NCBI GenBank assembly: GCA_963974915.1
Contig: CAXBES010000015.1
Location: 1-64,000, forward strand
DNA: 64,000 nt
Direction: 5' to 3'
From: CAXBES01 sp963974915
GTDB taxonomy: Bacteria > Bacteroidota > Bacteroidia > Flavobacteriales > Flavobacteriaceae
Below are positions 9,930 through 18,367 of this stretch, one piece after another. The position numbers and the translations under genes are program-made. Position 1 is the stretch's first letter; each line of letters starts with the position of its first letter. The notes under the pieces are model-generated. The model was given only the letters and a program-made list of their open reading frames with translations, did not search any database and had not been told where the DNA came from.

Positions 9930-10071
9930 ATAACTATTGAATTAATATAAAAATATCGCTGACTTCCGGCAATGAAACACTAGATGTTACATATGTGATA
10001 CGCTTCGTTACATTTTAAATAGCCACAGTTTTACATCTACAATATCTTCGTAATATATTTCTCCCCGACAT

Positions 10072-10227
10072 ATGAGAAAAAATGAAAAGATATTCTCGGG
10101 TAATCTGGCGAGCGTTCCGGACAAACATATTTATTTGAACATTAACAATCTTGTAGAAGGAAGTTATACGCTTAAGATCATTCAGGATAAAAAAGTAATT
10201 ATGGAAGTAAACTTTGAAAAAAAATAA
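10072..10227 (+). CDS. Small protein resembling a secretion-tail beta unit
   Basis: A 51-residue frame starting MRKNEKIFSGNLASVPDK, with no signal peptide. The second half (YLNINNLVEGSYTLKI...) has the 'L-x-x-G-x-Y-x-L-K-I' rhythm of the last strands of T9SS C-terminal sorting domains and related Bacteroidota beta-sandwiches, but the protein is too short to be a cargo. It could be a small genuine protein or the remnant of a larger gene. The next gene starts 27 bp later on the same strand. Confidence 0.45.
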   Translation: MRKNEKIFSGNLASVPDKHIYLNINNLVEGSYTLKIIQDKKVIMEVNFEKK

Positions 10228-10254
10228 ATTCTACTAATCCAAAAATCAAAAATT

Positions 10255-11181
10255 ATGAATTCAATTAAATCGGTTGGCCTGTTAATTCTCCTTTTGACAA
10301 CTACCACGGCTAGCGCACAATTTCTAGAAAAATTAGGAAAAAAAGCTGAACGCGCCGTGGAGAGAACTGTAGAGAGGCGCGTAGAAAAGGAAACTGAAAA
10401 AAGCACGGATCGCGCTTTAGACAGTGTAATTGATGCCCCAAAAAAGAACAAAAAGGCTGAAAAGAAAACCAAGAAAGAAAAAAAGGAAAAGAAGGTCAAA
10501 AAAGAAAAGAGCAATAAAGTTGTGATAGGATCATCATCCGGCTATAGCGGTGATTGCAGTAAGTTCTACCCATTTTCTGAAGGTTCATCGGGGCAAATTA
10601 CGTCCTATGAAGGCAACAATAAAGTTGCCGCTGTCATGGATTATACCATCACCAATGTTCGCAATGATATGGGGAAGGAGATCGCAACTATAAATAGTGT
10701 GGTAAAGGATAAAAAAGGTGAAGTTTTATTTGAAACAGATTACGATTATAGCTGTTCGGACGGGGTACTTTCTATCGATTTCGAATCGATGATGAATTCG
10801 AAAATGTTTGATCAATTTAAAGATTTTGAGTACGAAATGAATGGCGAAAATTTAAACCTTCCAAACAATCTGAGCGTTGGTGACGAACTTCCCGATGCAT
10901 CTGTGGAAATGGACATTAATATGTCTGGAATTAACATGGATATGAAAACTACCATTACAGATCGTAAGGTAGTAGGGACTGAAACCGTTACGACCCCGGC
11001 AGGTACTTTTCCTTGTTACGTGATCACTTATACCATAAATGTTGATATGAGCATGGGAATGAATCAGACCAATTCTGCAAAGCAATGGATTTCTGAAGGA
11101 GTAGGAATGGTTAAACAAGAAGACTACAACAAAAATGGTAAAATAACAAGTAGTAGTATGCTCACAGACTTCAACAGATAA
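10255..11181 (+). CDS. Exported protein with a lysine/glutamate-rich linker
   Basis: 308 residues. A signal peptide (residues 1-21, ending TASAQ) is followed by a highly charged stretch to about residue 85, almost only Lys, Glu and Arg, which probably forms a helix or flexible linker. The C-terminal part (about 97-308) includes 'VTTPAGTFPCYVITY' and 'WISEGVGMVKQE'. This pattern is known from TapB/DUF3108-like periplasmic proteins of Bacteroidota. Function unknown. A strong terminator follows the gene. Confidence 0.7.
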   Translation: MNSIKSVGLLILLLTTTTASAQFLEKLGKKAERAVERTVERRVEKETEKSTDRALDSVIDAPKKNKKAEKKTKKEKKEKKVKKEKSNKVVIGSSSGYSGDCSKFYPFSEGSSGQITSYEGNNKVAAVMDYTITNVRNDMGKEIATINSVVKDKKGEVLFETDYDYSCSDGVLSIDFESMMNSKMFDQFKDFEYEMNGENLNLPNNLSVGDELPDASVEMDINMSGINMDMKTTITDRKVVGTETVTTPAGTFPCYVITYTINVDMSMGMNQTNSAKQWISEGVGMVKQEDYNKNGKITSSSMLTDFNR

Positions 11182-11202
11182 TACGAACTTTAAATAATTT
11201 GT

Positions 11203-11235
11203 AACCGTTTCTATTTAAGTAGAAACGGTTTTTTT
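11203..11235 (+). terminator. Rho-independent terminator
   Basis: A perfect 10-bp stem (AACCGTTTCT 11203-11212 with AGAAACGGTT 11221-11230), an 8-base loop and a T-run to 11235. Confidence 0.9.
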
Positions 11236-11354
11236 ATGCTACCATTTTTCTCTTTAAATATTTGGGTAACAATTTTAATGTAAACGTATATAAGCTCGTA
11301 AACATTAAAACAACTCAATGATGTTTTAACCAACATCTATTAAAATCAGAATTT

Positions 11355-12050
11355 ATGAAAACAATGAAATTTTTAACTGTAGCAATTCTAAGTATCTTCA
11401 TTTTCACTTCTTGTAGTAAAGACGATTCGGCCGATGTACAAGAACCCCAACCACCACAAAGTGGATCACCCATAAATTTCAGCTATAATACCCCACAAGT
11501 TGATATAGCCTTTTACAGTGCAGGGAGTATTGCGGCACCAAATGTAGACTGGAATGGTGAAACCGGAGCTTTTTCGCTTCAAGGAACTTATCAGGGTGTT
11601 ACCATTAACAGTACGACCGGTGTTATATCTTTTAATAAGGAGCTTCCTCTGGGAGAAACCGTAGTAAACGTAAAGGCCGAAAATTCGCATGGGTTTACAA
11701 CTGCTCAAGTTGAACTAAAACACAGTTTTGAAGGCAATTTTGCTGGTGGCTGGAACAATGATCCAACTTCGCCGGTTTTAACGAACTTCGGACTATTAAT
11801 GAATTTCAATGCAGATGGTACTATGACAGTAAATGCAAGTGGTGACATTGGATCAGGAAGCTGGTATTTAATCCCAAATGGAGGTAACGGACAAATAAAA
11901 GCAACCTTTACTTTTGATGGTAGCGCGATTGCATATTCCTTTTACGGTGATGTAACTTACAGTGGTGCAATAACACCGGTAATGGAAGGACCTTACAGAC
12001 CTGTGGGTGCACCTACTAACCAAGGCATCATGTACCTAGAAGTTATTTAA
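11355..12050 (+). CDS. Lipoprotein of unknown function
   Basis: 231 residues. The signal peptide ends in a lipobox (FTSC, Cys20) followed by SKDDS, the acidic post-cysteine context common in Bacteroidota surface lipoproteins. Residues 40-125 look like an immunoglobulin-like or cadherin-like fold ('NSTTGVISFNKELPLGE', 'VNVKAENSHG'). The C-terminal part (125-231) is Gly/Asn-rich and all-beta in character. The ATG at 11364 is an alternative start. A single-gene unit between two terminators. Confidence 0.7.
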   Translation: MKTMKFLTVAILSIFIFTSCSKDDSADVQEPQPPQSGSPINFSYNTPQVDIAFYSAGSIAAPNVDWNGETGAFSLQGTYQGVTINSTTGVISFNKELPLGETVVNVKAENSHGFTTAQVELKHSFEGNFAGGWNNDPTSPVLTNFGLLMNFNADGTMTVNASGDIGSGSWYLIPNGGNGQIKATFTFDGSAIAYSFYGDVTYSGAITPVMEGPYRPVGAPTNQGIMYLEVI

Positions 12051-12080
12051 TACGATCTAATTCGATCAAGAAAGCATTTA

Positions 12081-12116
12081 AAACTGTCTCTAAATAAAAC
12101 TAGAGGCAGTTTTTTC
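12081..12116. terminator. Bidirectional terminator overlapping the end of lipB
   Basis: A 12-bp stem with one G-U pair (AAACTGTCTCTA 12081-12092, TAGAGGCAGTTT 12101-12112) and T-rich flanks on the plus strand. It serves the converging lipoprotein gene (plus) and possibly lipB (minus). The right arm lies inside the last codons of lipB. Confidence 0.8.
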
Positions 12117-12812
12117 GTTAATCTCGGCTTCAAATAGCTCGGTAAAATGCTTCAGAAGTTTTTCTTTTACCTCATCCATAGATACTTCGGCTTTGCCTAA
12201 TTCTACGTTTAATGAAGTCACGGCTTTGCCTTTTATTCCGCAGGGAATCATATGGTCAAAATAACCCAGATCGGCATTGACATTGAGTGCAAACCCATGC
12301 ATGGTTACCCAACGACTGGCACGTACACCCATGGCACATATTTTTCTGGCAAAAGGGGTTCCAACGTCCAACCAAACACCTGTTTCTCCTTTAGATCTTT
12401 CGGCTTTCAAATCGTATTCGGACAACGTTCGTATCACCATTTCTTCCAGAAACCGCAAGTATTTATGAATATCCGAAAAAAAGTTTTCCAGATCCAAAAT
12501 AGGGTACCCAACAATTTGACCCGGACCGTGATAAGTGATATCTCCGCCTCGGTTTATTTTGTAATACGTAGCGCCAATTTCCGAAAGTTTATCTTCCGTA
12601 ACCAGAAGATTAGAAAAATCTCCACTCTTTCCTAATGTATAGACATGTGGATGTTCAACTAAAAGGAAATAGTTAGGGGTTGGGAGTTCTAAACCTTCCC
12701 TCCTATTCTTGATCTTTAAATCGATTATACCCTTAAAGAGTTCCTCTTGATAATCCCAGGTTTCTTTATAATCCTTTAACCCCAGGTCCTGTATATTTAT
12801 TAATTTATTCAC
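12090..12812 (-). CDS. lipB: Octanoyl-[acyl-carrier-protein]:protein N-octanoyltransferase
   Basis: Transfers octanoyl groups from ACP to the lipoyl domains of 2-oxoacid dehydrogenases and glycine cleavage H protein, the first step of lipoate synthesis. 240 residues. The family motif RGGDITYHGPGQ is at 88-99, the Lys-containing segment ARKICAMGV has Lys157, and the catalytic cysteine is Cys191 in MIPCGI. The start is a GTG whose G is shared with the TAG stop of the upstream lipoprotein gene (a one-base overlap), suggesting translational coupling. The last six codons form one arm of a transcription terminator. Confidence 0.95.
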   Translation of the reverse strand: MNKLINIQDLGLKDYKETWDYQEELFKGIIDLKIKNRREGLELPTPNYFLLVEHPHVYTLGKSGDFSNLLVTEDKLSEIGATYYKINRGGDITYHGPGQIVGYPILDLENFFSDIHKYLRFLEEMVIRTLSEYDLKAERSKGETGVWLDVGTPFARKICAMGVRASRWVTMHGFALNVNADLGYFDHMIPCGIKGKAVTSLNVELGKAEVSMDEVKEKLLKHFTELFEAEINEKTASSFI

Positions 12813-13549
12813 TAGTTTTCCTCCAATTCTACTTCCAGATCCAAAATGTCCGGGTCTTTTAAGTAATCTAAAAAGCTTCGTTCAACTTCAAGAGTTTTGC
12901 CATCTAAGGAGTATGTTGCATCTTCGATTGAAGATTTTACAATTTTCTTCGGAAAGGTATACTTCAACTTGTATTTCATACTACTCATAAATGCCTCGGC
13001 AGATTTCATACTATCTACTTGTTGCTTATGAAGCTCCTTATCAATTATATAAGCATCTCGTTTAAACTTCTTTCCCTTAAACTGATATTTAACACCCATA
13101 GTTTCAGGCGAATCTTCTTTACTTTCTATACTTGTTCCGCCCATATTTGGCATGGCAGCGCTTCCTTCATTAAGTCCGTTCATAATGTCGTTCGCTTCAG
13201 AAACATTCTTAAAATCGGTATACATATTCACTGTCAATTTTTCCTCTTCCGAATCCATTAACATCCTTATATTGTAATTTTCCATCTTCTTTAACTTCTG
13301 TTGTTGTTCAGAAGAAAGTGTAGCAATACTATCCTTGTGTTCTTCAAGAAACTTCTTCATAGAAATTAAAGTATCCATCTTTACGGTTGAAGAATCGAGC
13401 CCCATTCCACCAAAAGCCATCATTTCGTCCATGTTTAGATCGATAGCCATTCTCCCGCTTCCGTCTTCATTAAGCACCATAGTTTCTGTAAACTGACAAC
13501 TGGCAAAAAAGATAATTGCGACGAGTAAAAAAATACTTCTAAGTACCAT
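12812..13549 (-). CDS. Lipoprotein of unknown function upstream of lipB
   Basis: 245 residues, starting with a signal peptide and lipobox (FASC, Cys18). Next comes 'ETMVLNEDGSGRMAIDLNM', an N-terminal pattern seen in a family of Bacteroidota lipoproteins with no known function. The middle (about 50-110) is helical and charged. It overlaps lipB by one base and follows the small Pmp3-like gene by 3 bp, so the three probably form an operon. No catalytic motif seen. Confidence 0.7.
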   Translation of the reverse strand: MVLRSIFLLVAIIFFASCQFTETMVLNEDGSGRMAIDLNMDEMMAFGGMGLDSSTVKMDTLISMKKFLEEHKDSIATLSSEQQQKLKKMENYNIRMLMDSEEEKLTVNMYTDFKNVSEANDIMNGLNEGSAAMPNMGGTSIESKEDSPETMGVKYQFKGKKFKRDAYIIDKELHKQQVDSMKSAEAFMSSMKYKLKYTFPKKIVKSSIEDATYSLDGKTLEVERSFLDYLKDPDILDLEVELEEN

Positions 13550-13552
13550 TAT

Positions 13553-13711
13553 TTATTTTTTAGGATTATTTAATATTATCAAGGCGGCGATTACACCCGG
13601 GATCCAACCACAAATTGTTAAAATTAATACGATAAGGATAGACCCGCAACCTTTATCTATAACTGCCAAGGGTGGGAAAAGAATTGACAGTAATACTCTC
13701 CAAATACTCAT
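13553..13711 (-). CDS. Pmp3/YqaE (UPF0057) family small membrane protein
   Basis: A 52-residue protein with two hydrophobic helices. It has the family signature: 'LFPPLAVIDKGCG' (12-24), then 'TICGWIPGVIAALIIL' (32-47). Members are inner-membrane proteolipids often linked to stress or membrane-potential control; the precise role is unknown. The ATG at 13711 is the only start that gives the full family. The gene ends 3 bp before the next lipoprotein gene. Confidence 0.9.
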   Translation of the reverse strand: MSIWRVLLSILFPPLAVIDKGCGSILIVLILTICGWIPGVIAALIILNNPKK

Positions 13712-13822
13712 AGGTACAAATTTACTAATTAATTGTTTTAAACTATACGTCCCTGACTTATTACTTTTGTTACAGTGGTTGGTTTCTATAACTTTGTGAT
13801 TATCTTCGGGTTTTCAAACGAT

Positions 13823-14875
13823 ATGAATAAAATAAGCTTTATAATACTGTTTGGGTTTTTACTAGTCTTTAAAACCGGTTTTGCTCAATATGAATTCTCA
13901 GGGAAAGTTGATTCTGAATTCTTAGAAGGCACTATTTATCTTTCAGTTGTTGAAGATTACCGAAAAATATCCGGGGTTTACCCGGAGCAAATTCTGAATA
14001 AAACCTTTCCGGATTCTACGGGTGCCTTTACCTTTACCGGAAACAACCTCCCTGCAGATAATAAGATCTATAGAATTCATGTAGATACCTGTTCTGAAGA
14101 AGACCAAAATACCACTCATTTCACCGGACACTGTCCAAACAGCGAAGAAATAGTGTTTATAGCGAACAATAGAGACACCTTGTCGCTGCCCTTTTCTTTT
14201 GATAATGAAATGTTTTGCCAAATCGTTTCAAAGAACGACAAAGCACAAACTCTGTTAAAAATCGATTCACTCAAAAACGACATGCGCTTCGCTTTTGGGA
14301 CCTATCGCAGTGAAGCTAACAGGAAAATTAATTCTGAAAAATGGTTTAAGACAATTCAGGAGTTTAGTGAAGATCTTAACGAACCTTTAGCCGAATTGTA
14401 CAGCTACGCTTTTCTTTCAGATAGAACTAACGACCTACATGCTTTCTATCTGGAAGATCTGAAAACTAATAATTATTACAACGATCTTTTAAACCGACTT
14501 ACAACTACCTACCCAAATAGTAGTTATAGCGAGCAGTATAGTGCCGAATTGTCTTCAGATAAATATATTCTAACATCGTCGAAGAACTTGCCATGGTGGG
14601 TGTACTTAGGAAGTTTTATAGCTTTAGCTTCTGTTATTGGTAATTTTTATTTCTTCGGAAAGCTTAAAAGAGTGAATAAACAGTTCGCACCTACCGAAGC
14701 GTCCCTGTCTAATCAGGAGAAGAAGGTGCTCGCGCTTATTTTAGAGGAAAAATCGAATAAAGAGATCGCTTCAGAAATGTTTGTAAGTGTGAGTACCGTA
14801 AAAACACACATTAACAATCTCTACAAAAAACTGAATGTTTCTTCCCGTGATGAGGTGAAAAAGCTGTATTCATAA
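13823..14875 (+). CDS. Membrane-anchored LuxR-type regulator with an extracytoplasmic sensor
   Basis: 350 residues. The ATG at 13823 gives a clean signal peptide (to about residue 21, GFAQ). An extracytoplasmic domain follows ('YEFSGKVDSEFLEGTIYLSV...'), similar in feel to the beta domains at the N-terminus of Bacteroidota thiol-disulfide proteins. There is a single transmembrane helix at about 258-279 (WWVYLGSFIALASVIGNFYF) and a LuxR-type helix-turn-helix at 294-348 (LSNQEKKVLALILEE..., NKEIASEMFVSVSTVKTHI). This makes it a one-component transmembrane regulator rather than a response regulator; it has no receiver domain. Its targets are unknown. Confidence 0.82.
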   Translation: MNKISFIILFGFLLVFKTGFAQYEFSGKVDSEFLEGTIYLSVVEDYRKISGVYPEQILNKTFPDSTGAFTFTGNNLPADNKIYRIHVDTCSEEDQNTTHFTGHCPNSEEIVFIANNRDTLSLPFSFDNEMFCQIVSKNDKAQTLLKIDSLKNDMRFAFGTYRSEANRKINSEKWFKTIQEFSEDLNEPLAELYSYAFLSDRTNDLHAFYLEDLKTNNYYNDLLNRLTTTYPNSSYSEQYSAELSSDKYILTSSKNLPWWVYLGSFIALASVIGNFYFFGKLKRVNKQFAPTEASLSNQEKKVLALILEEKSNKEIASEMFVSVSTVKTHINNLYKKLNVSSRDEVKKLYS

Positions 14876-14997
14876 GCTCATATTTTAAGCCCTATTCGTA
14901 AATTCAAACGGGGTCTAGTCCTACTTTCAAACCATAAATTCTTCGGTTTTGCCATGTGTTTTTAAATCTTCGTCATCGAACTTTAAAATACCAACAC

Positions 14998-15885
14998 ATG
15001 AAAACAATAGTTTTAATACTGCTTAGTCTTTCAGCAGTAATTACAAAAGCACAACCTTTTAATGTAGAAGTATCGCAAGAAGGATCATCACCTCAACTTC
15101 TGGGAAAAATTAACAAAGAAGCACTGCTAAGCGCTCCTTATAAAGAGTGGTTCAATAAGGGTTTTGAGGAATACGAGCCATCTGAAGCGGTGATTTCCAA
15201 ATTAAAAACTGCACTTTCAGAATATACTATTACCCTATTTCTAGGAACCTGGTGTGGTGATAGTAAACGAGAGGTCCCAAAATTCTATAAAATACTAGAT
15301 GAAGCTAATTTCCCGCTGCAGCGCCTAACCACCATTGGTGTAGATCGTGAGCGAGCAACTTATAAACAGAGTCCGGGCGGGGAAGAAGAAGGGTTGAACA
15401 TTCACCGGGTACCGACTTTTATTTTTTATAAAGACGGGAAAGAAGCAAATCGTATTGTAGAATTCCCCGTGACAACTTTGGAACAGGATATTTTAAATAT
15501 TCTTCAGGGCAACGGGTACATTCCAAGTTATAATGCAGTTAAAATAGTTAATGATGCTCTAGTTGAGATGGGATCTGAAAAATTTCAGAAGAAGGCGTAC
15601 AAATTAATTCCGAAGTTGGAAAAAGAAGCTAAAAAGGCATCCGAGTTGAACACTTATGCGAACGTTTTATTCTTTTCTGAAAGACAGGATGAAGCAATAG
15701 TAGTCGCACAATTAAACACCAGGCTTTTCCCTAACGAAGCCTTCGTTTTTGAAAGTTTAGCAAACAAACTTTATCAAAGGGATCAATTCTCTGAAGCACT
15801 TAAAAACTATGAAATTGCTCTAAAACTAGATCCAAAAAACGAAAAAGTAGACGAAACGATCAAAACCCTTAGATCTAAAGTTTAA
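14998..15885 (+). CDS. Exported thioredoxin-like protein with TPR tail
   Basis: 295 residues. The ATG at 14998 begins a signal peptide (to about residue 18, KAQ). A thioredoxin-like domain covers about 60-175 with the active-site region GTWCGDSK (Cys86): only the first cysteine of a CxxC motif is present (CGDS). A cis-proline segment is seen in 'RVPTFIFYKDG'. Residues about 200-295 look like tetratricopeptide repeats ('AEALKNYEIALKLDPKNEK'-like). With one cysteine it is unlikely to be a simple disulfide reductase; it may be a thiol peroxidase-like, binding or isomerase-type protein. The next gene, lysS, has its own promoter. Confidence 0.78.
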   Translation: MKTIVLILLSLSAVITKAQPFNVEVSQEGSSPQLLGKINKEALLSAPYKEWFNKGFEEYEPSEAVISKLKTALSEYTITLFLGTWCGDSKREVPKFYKILDEANFPLQRLTTIGVDRERATYKQSPGGEEEGLNIHRVPTFIFYKDGKEANRIVEFPVTTLEQDILNILQGNGYIPSYNAVKIVNDALVEMGSEKFQKKAYKLIPKLEKEAKKASELNTYANVLFFSERQDEAIVVAQLNTRLFPNEAFVFESLANKLYQRDQFSEALKNYEIALKLDPKNEKVDETIKTLRSKV

Positions 15886-15900
15886 AAACCGCTTCCTTAA

Positions 15901-15931
15901 TTGAAAAACCGAGAGTTTGTAACTATCTTTG
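15901..15931 (+). promoter_or_regulatory. Bacteroidota-type promoter of lysS
   Basis: TTG at 15901-15903, a 20-bp spacer and TATCTTTG at 15924-15931, an exact match to the consensus, 25 bp before the lysS start codon. Confidence 0.7.
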
Positions 15932-15956
15932 CAGCTTGAATTTTTAGAACTATTCT

Positions 15957-17648
15957 ATGCAACTTACTGAACTCGAACAAATACGAAGAGACAAGCTTAC
16001 GCAATTACGAAATCTGGGGATCAATCCGTATCCTGCCGATCTTTTTCCGGTAGACACTACAACGAAACAGATTAAACAGGATTTTGCCGAGGGTAAAAAG
16101 GTTACGATCGCCGGGAGATTAATGTCCAGACGTATTCAGGGTAAAGCTTCATTCGCCGAATTACAGGATAGTGAAGGTAGAATTCAAGTGTATTTTAACC
16201 GCGATGAGATTTGCGAAGGAGATGATAAAACAAAGTACAACGAAGTTTATAAAAAACTACTGGATATAGGTGATTTTATTGGTATTGAAGGTGAATTATT
16301 TACTACCCAGGTAGGCGAAAAAACCGTTATGGTTAAAGATTTTAAGTTGCTTTCTAAAGCCCTTAAACCATTACCTCAACCACGTGTTGATGCCGAAGGA
16401 AATGTCCATGACGCCTTTACCGATGCAGAACAACGTTATCGTCAGCGTTATGCAGATCTGGTTGTGAATCCGCATGTAAAGGACATCTTTATTAAACGAA
16501 CAAAGTTGTTTAATGCAATGCGTACATTCTTTAATGAGCGAGATTATTTTGAAGTAGAGACACCCGTTTTACAACCAATTCCGGGAGGAGCTGCTGCACG
16601 ACCATTTGTTACGCATCACAATTCTTTGGACATTCCATTGTACATGCGAATTGCCAACGAGTTATATTTAAAAAGACTCATTGTTGGTGGCTTTGATGGG
16701 GTATATGAGTTTTCGAAAAACTTCAGGAATGAAGGAATGGATCGTACACATAATCCGGAATTTACAGCTATGGAAATCTATGTTGCTTATAAGGATTATA
16801 ACTGGATGATGGATTTCTGTGAGCAGTTATTGGAATTCTGTGCTATGGAAGTTAACGGAACCACAAAAGCCACTTTTGGAGAGCACGAGATTGATTTTAA
16901 GGCGCCTTATCCGCGTGTAACCATGGCAGATTCCATAAAACATTTTACAGGCTTTGATATCACAGGTAAAACTGAAGATGAAATTCGTCAAGCAGCTAAA
17001 GAAATGGGTCTGGAAGTGGATGACACCATGGGAAAAGGAAAGTTGATCGATGAGATCTTCGGTGAAAAATGTGAAGGAAATTATATTCAGCCAACTTTTA
17101 TAACCGACTACCCCAAAGAGATGAGTCCGCTGTGTAAAGAACACCGTGACAATCCGGAACTTACGGAGCGATTCGAACTTATGGTCTGTGGAAAAGAAAT
17201 AGCAAATGCCTATAGTGAATTAAATGATCCAATTGATCAACGAGAGCGTTTTGAAGCTCAATTGAAACTGGCAGATCGCGGCGACGATGAAGCAACTGCT
17301 TTTATCGACTACGATTTTCTGCGTGCCTTAGAATACGGGATGCCCCCAACCAGTGGAATGGGTATTGGGATGGACAGATTAGTAATGTTTTTAACTAATA
17401 ATGCTTCGATTCAAGAAGTACTATTCTTCCCGCAAATGAGACCGGAGCGCAAGAAAGTAGCGCTTTCTGAAGAGGAAAAAGCTGTATTTGAGATATTGAA
17501 AAACAACTCGCCAATGACTTTAGATAGCCTAAAAGAAGCGTCGGGATTGAGTAACAAAAAATGGGACAAAACAATTAAAGGACTCACCAAACTTAAGGTC
17601 GCAAAGGTTGAAAAAACCGATGACGGGTTGTTTGTTGAAGTAGTATAA
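15957..17648 (+). CDS. lysS: Lysyl-tRNA synthetase, class II
   Basis: Charges tRNA-Lys with lysine. 563 residues. It has an N-terminal OB-fold anticodon-binding domain (about 50-150) and a class II catalytic core with motif 2 (FRNEGMDRTHNPEFT) and motif 3 (GMGIGMDRLVMFL). The synthetase proper ends near residue 498. The remaining 65 residues ('LSEEEKAVFEILKNN' to the end) look like a small winged-helix domain that most bacterial LysRS lack. I have the impression that it is found in other Bacteroidota. Own promoter upstream, hairpins downstream. Confidence 0.96.
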   Translation: MQLTELEQIRRDKLTQLRNLGINPYPADLFPVDTTTKQIKQDFAEGKKVTIAGRLMSRRIQGKASFAELQDSEGRIQVYFNRDEICEGDDKTKYNEVYKKLLDIGDFIGIEGELFTTQVGEKTVMVKDFKLLSKALKPLPQPRVDAEGNVHDAFTDAEQRYRQRYADLVVNPHVKDIFIKRTKLFNAMRTFFNERDYFEVETPVLQPIPGGAAARPFVTHHNSLDIPLYMRIANELYLKRLIVGGFDGVYEFSKNFRNEGMDRTHNPEFTAMEIYVAYKDYNWMMDFCEQLLEFCAMEVNGTTKATFGEHEIDFKAPYPRVTMADSIKHFTGFDITGKTEDEIRQAAKEMGLEVDDTMGKGKLIDEIFGEKCEGNYIQPTFITDYPKEMSPLCKEHRDNPELTERFELMVCGKEIANAYSELNDPIDQRERFEAQLKLADRGDDEATAFIDYDFLRALEYGMPPTSGMGIGMDRLVMFLTNNASIQEVLFFPQMRPERKKVALSEEEKAVFEILKNNSPMTLDSLKEASGLSNKKWDKTIKGLTKLKVAKVEKTDDGLFVEVV

Positions 17649-17650
17649 AA

Positions 17651-17726
17651 AGCGACCTTCTTTTGAAGGTCGCTGCAATCATCAAAACAGGTATTTTCAA
17701 TTTGAAAGTACCTGTTTTGATTTTAT
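17651..17726. terminator. Two consecutive hairpins between converging genes
   Basis: The first is a perfect 10-bp stem with a TTTT loop (AGCGACCTTC 17651-17660, GAAGGTCGCT 17665-17674). The second is a perfect 12-bp outer stem (TCAAAACAGGTA 17682-17693, TACCTGTTTTGA 17709-17720) with a further inner stem and a T-rich tail. They separate lysS (plus) from the YiaA-like gene (minus) and probably terminate in both directions. Confidence 0.8.
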
Positions 17727-18205
17727 TTATTCTCCATTTGTTCCAAAAATTTTATATCCCTGGTATTCTTTTGGACCGCGACGGCAGAAAAAAGTGCCAG
17801 TGTAAAGGACATTCCGTAGAAACCTTTTTCACTTAAGTCTATCTCAGCATTCCAGAGTCCGATAATTAGCAATACTATTGATGCAATAGTAGTGAACCAG
17901 CTAATTCCGTAGTAGATATCGGTAACCGGGATGCCCTCCAATTTATCTCTAACACTCTTTTGTACAGAAACAACAGAGAAGAGTCCGAATAATAGTATCG
18001 TAAAGTAATACCCTTTTTCGTTTAGCATCATATCCACATTCCAGAGTCCGATGCAATACGAAACCATTCCAATAAAGAGAGCTGTCCATGAAGCAGAAAT
18101 AAATGCAGGTGTTGGCCTACAATTAAAAAAGGTATCCTTTTTCTTAATACTTTCAATAAGCGGTGCATTTACCGGTTTTTTATCTTTTAAAATTTGATCT
18201 TCCAT
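17723..18205 (-). CDS. YiaAB two-helix-repeat inner-membrane protein
   Basis: 160 residues with four transmembrane helices arranged as two similar halves. Each half holds 'GLWNxxxxLxEKGxY' and ends in 'LFSxVxVQKxxRD' (about 48-87 and 112-150). This internal duplication is the YiaA/YiaB family. Function is unknown; it is found in the cytoplasmic membrane. Soluble N- and C-terminal ends are short. Confidence 0.85.
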   Translation of the reverse strand: MEDQILKDKKPVNAPLIESIKKKDTFFNCRPTPAFISASWTALFIGMVSYCIGLWNVDMMLNEKGYYFTILLFGLFSVVSVQKSVRDKLEGIPVTDIYYGISWFTTIASIVLLIIGLWNAEIDLSEKGFYGMSFTLALFSAVAVQKNTRDIKFLEQMENK

Positions 18206-18287
18206 AATTTAAAGTTTTGATGATTAATAATTATGATAGCACAAATATGAAGCGTTCCCGAAGGCTATAAAATTCTAAATTTTAAAT

Positions 18288-18365
18288 TTACTTACGTTTT
18301 AATAATAGCATATTTTATATTTATTCCTATTTTTAGGGATATACTTCACTAAATTACTTACGTTT
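18288..18365. repeat. 12-bp direct repeat in a divergent intergenic region
   Basis: TTACTTACGTTT occurs at 18288-18299 and again at 18354-18365, 66 bp apart. The second copy ends 2 bp before the ATG at 18368. The region separates divergent genes, so the pair could be regulatory sites. Confidence 0.4.
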
Positions 18366-18367
18366 AA

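Noticed and set aside
14956..14997. Earlier start of the thioredoxin-like protein
   Set aside because: The extra 14 residues would precede and disrupt a standard signal peptide that begins at 14998.
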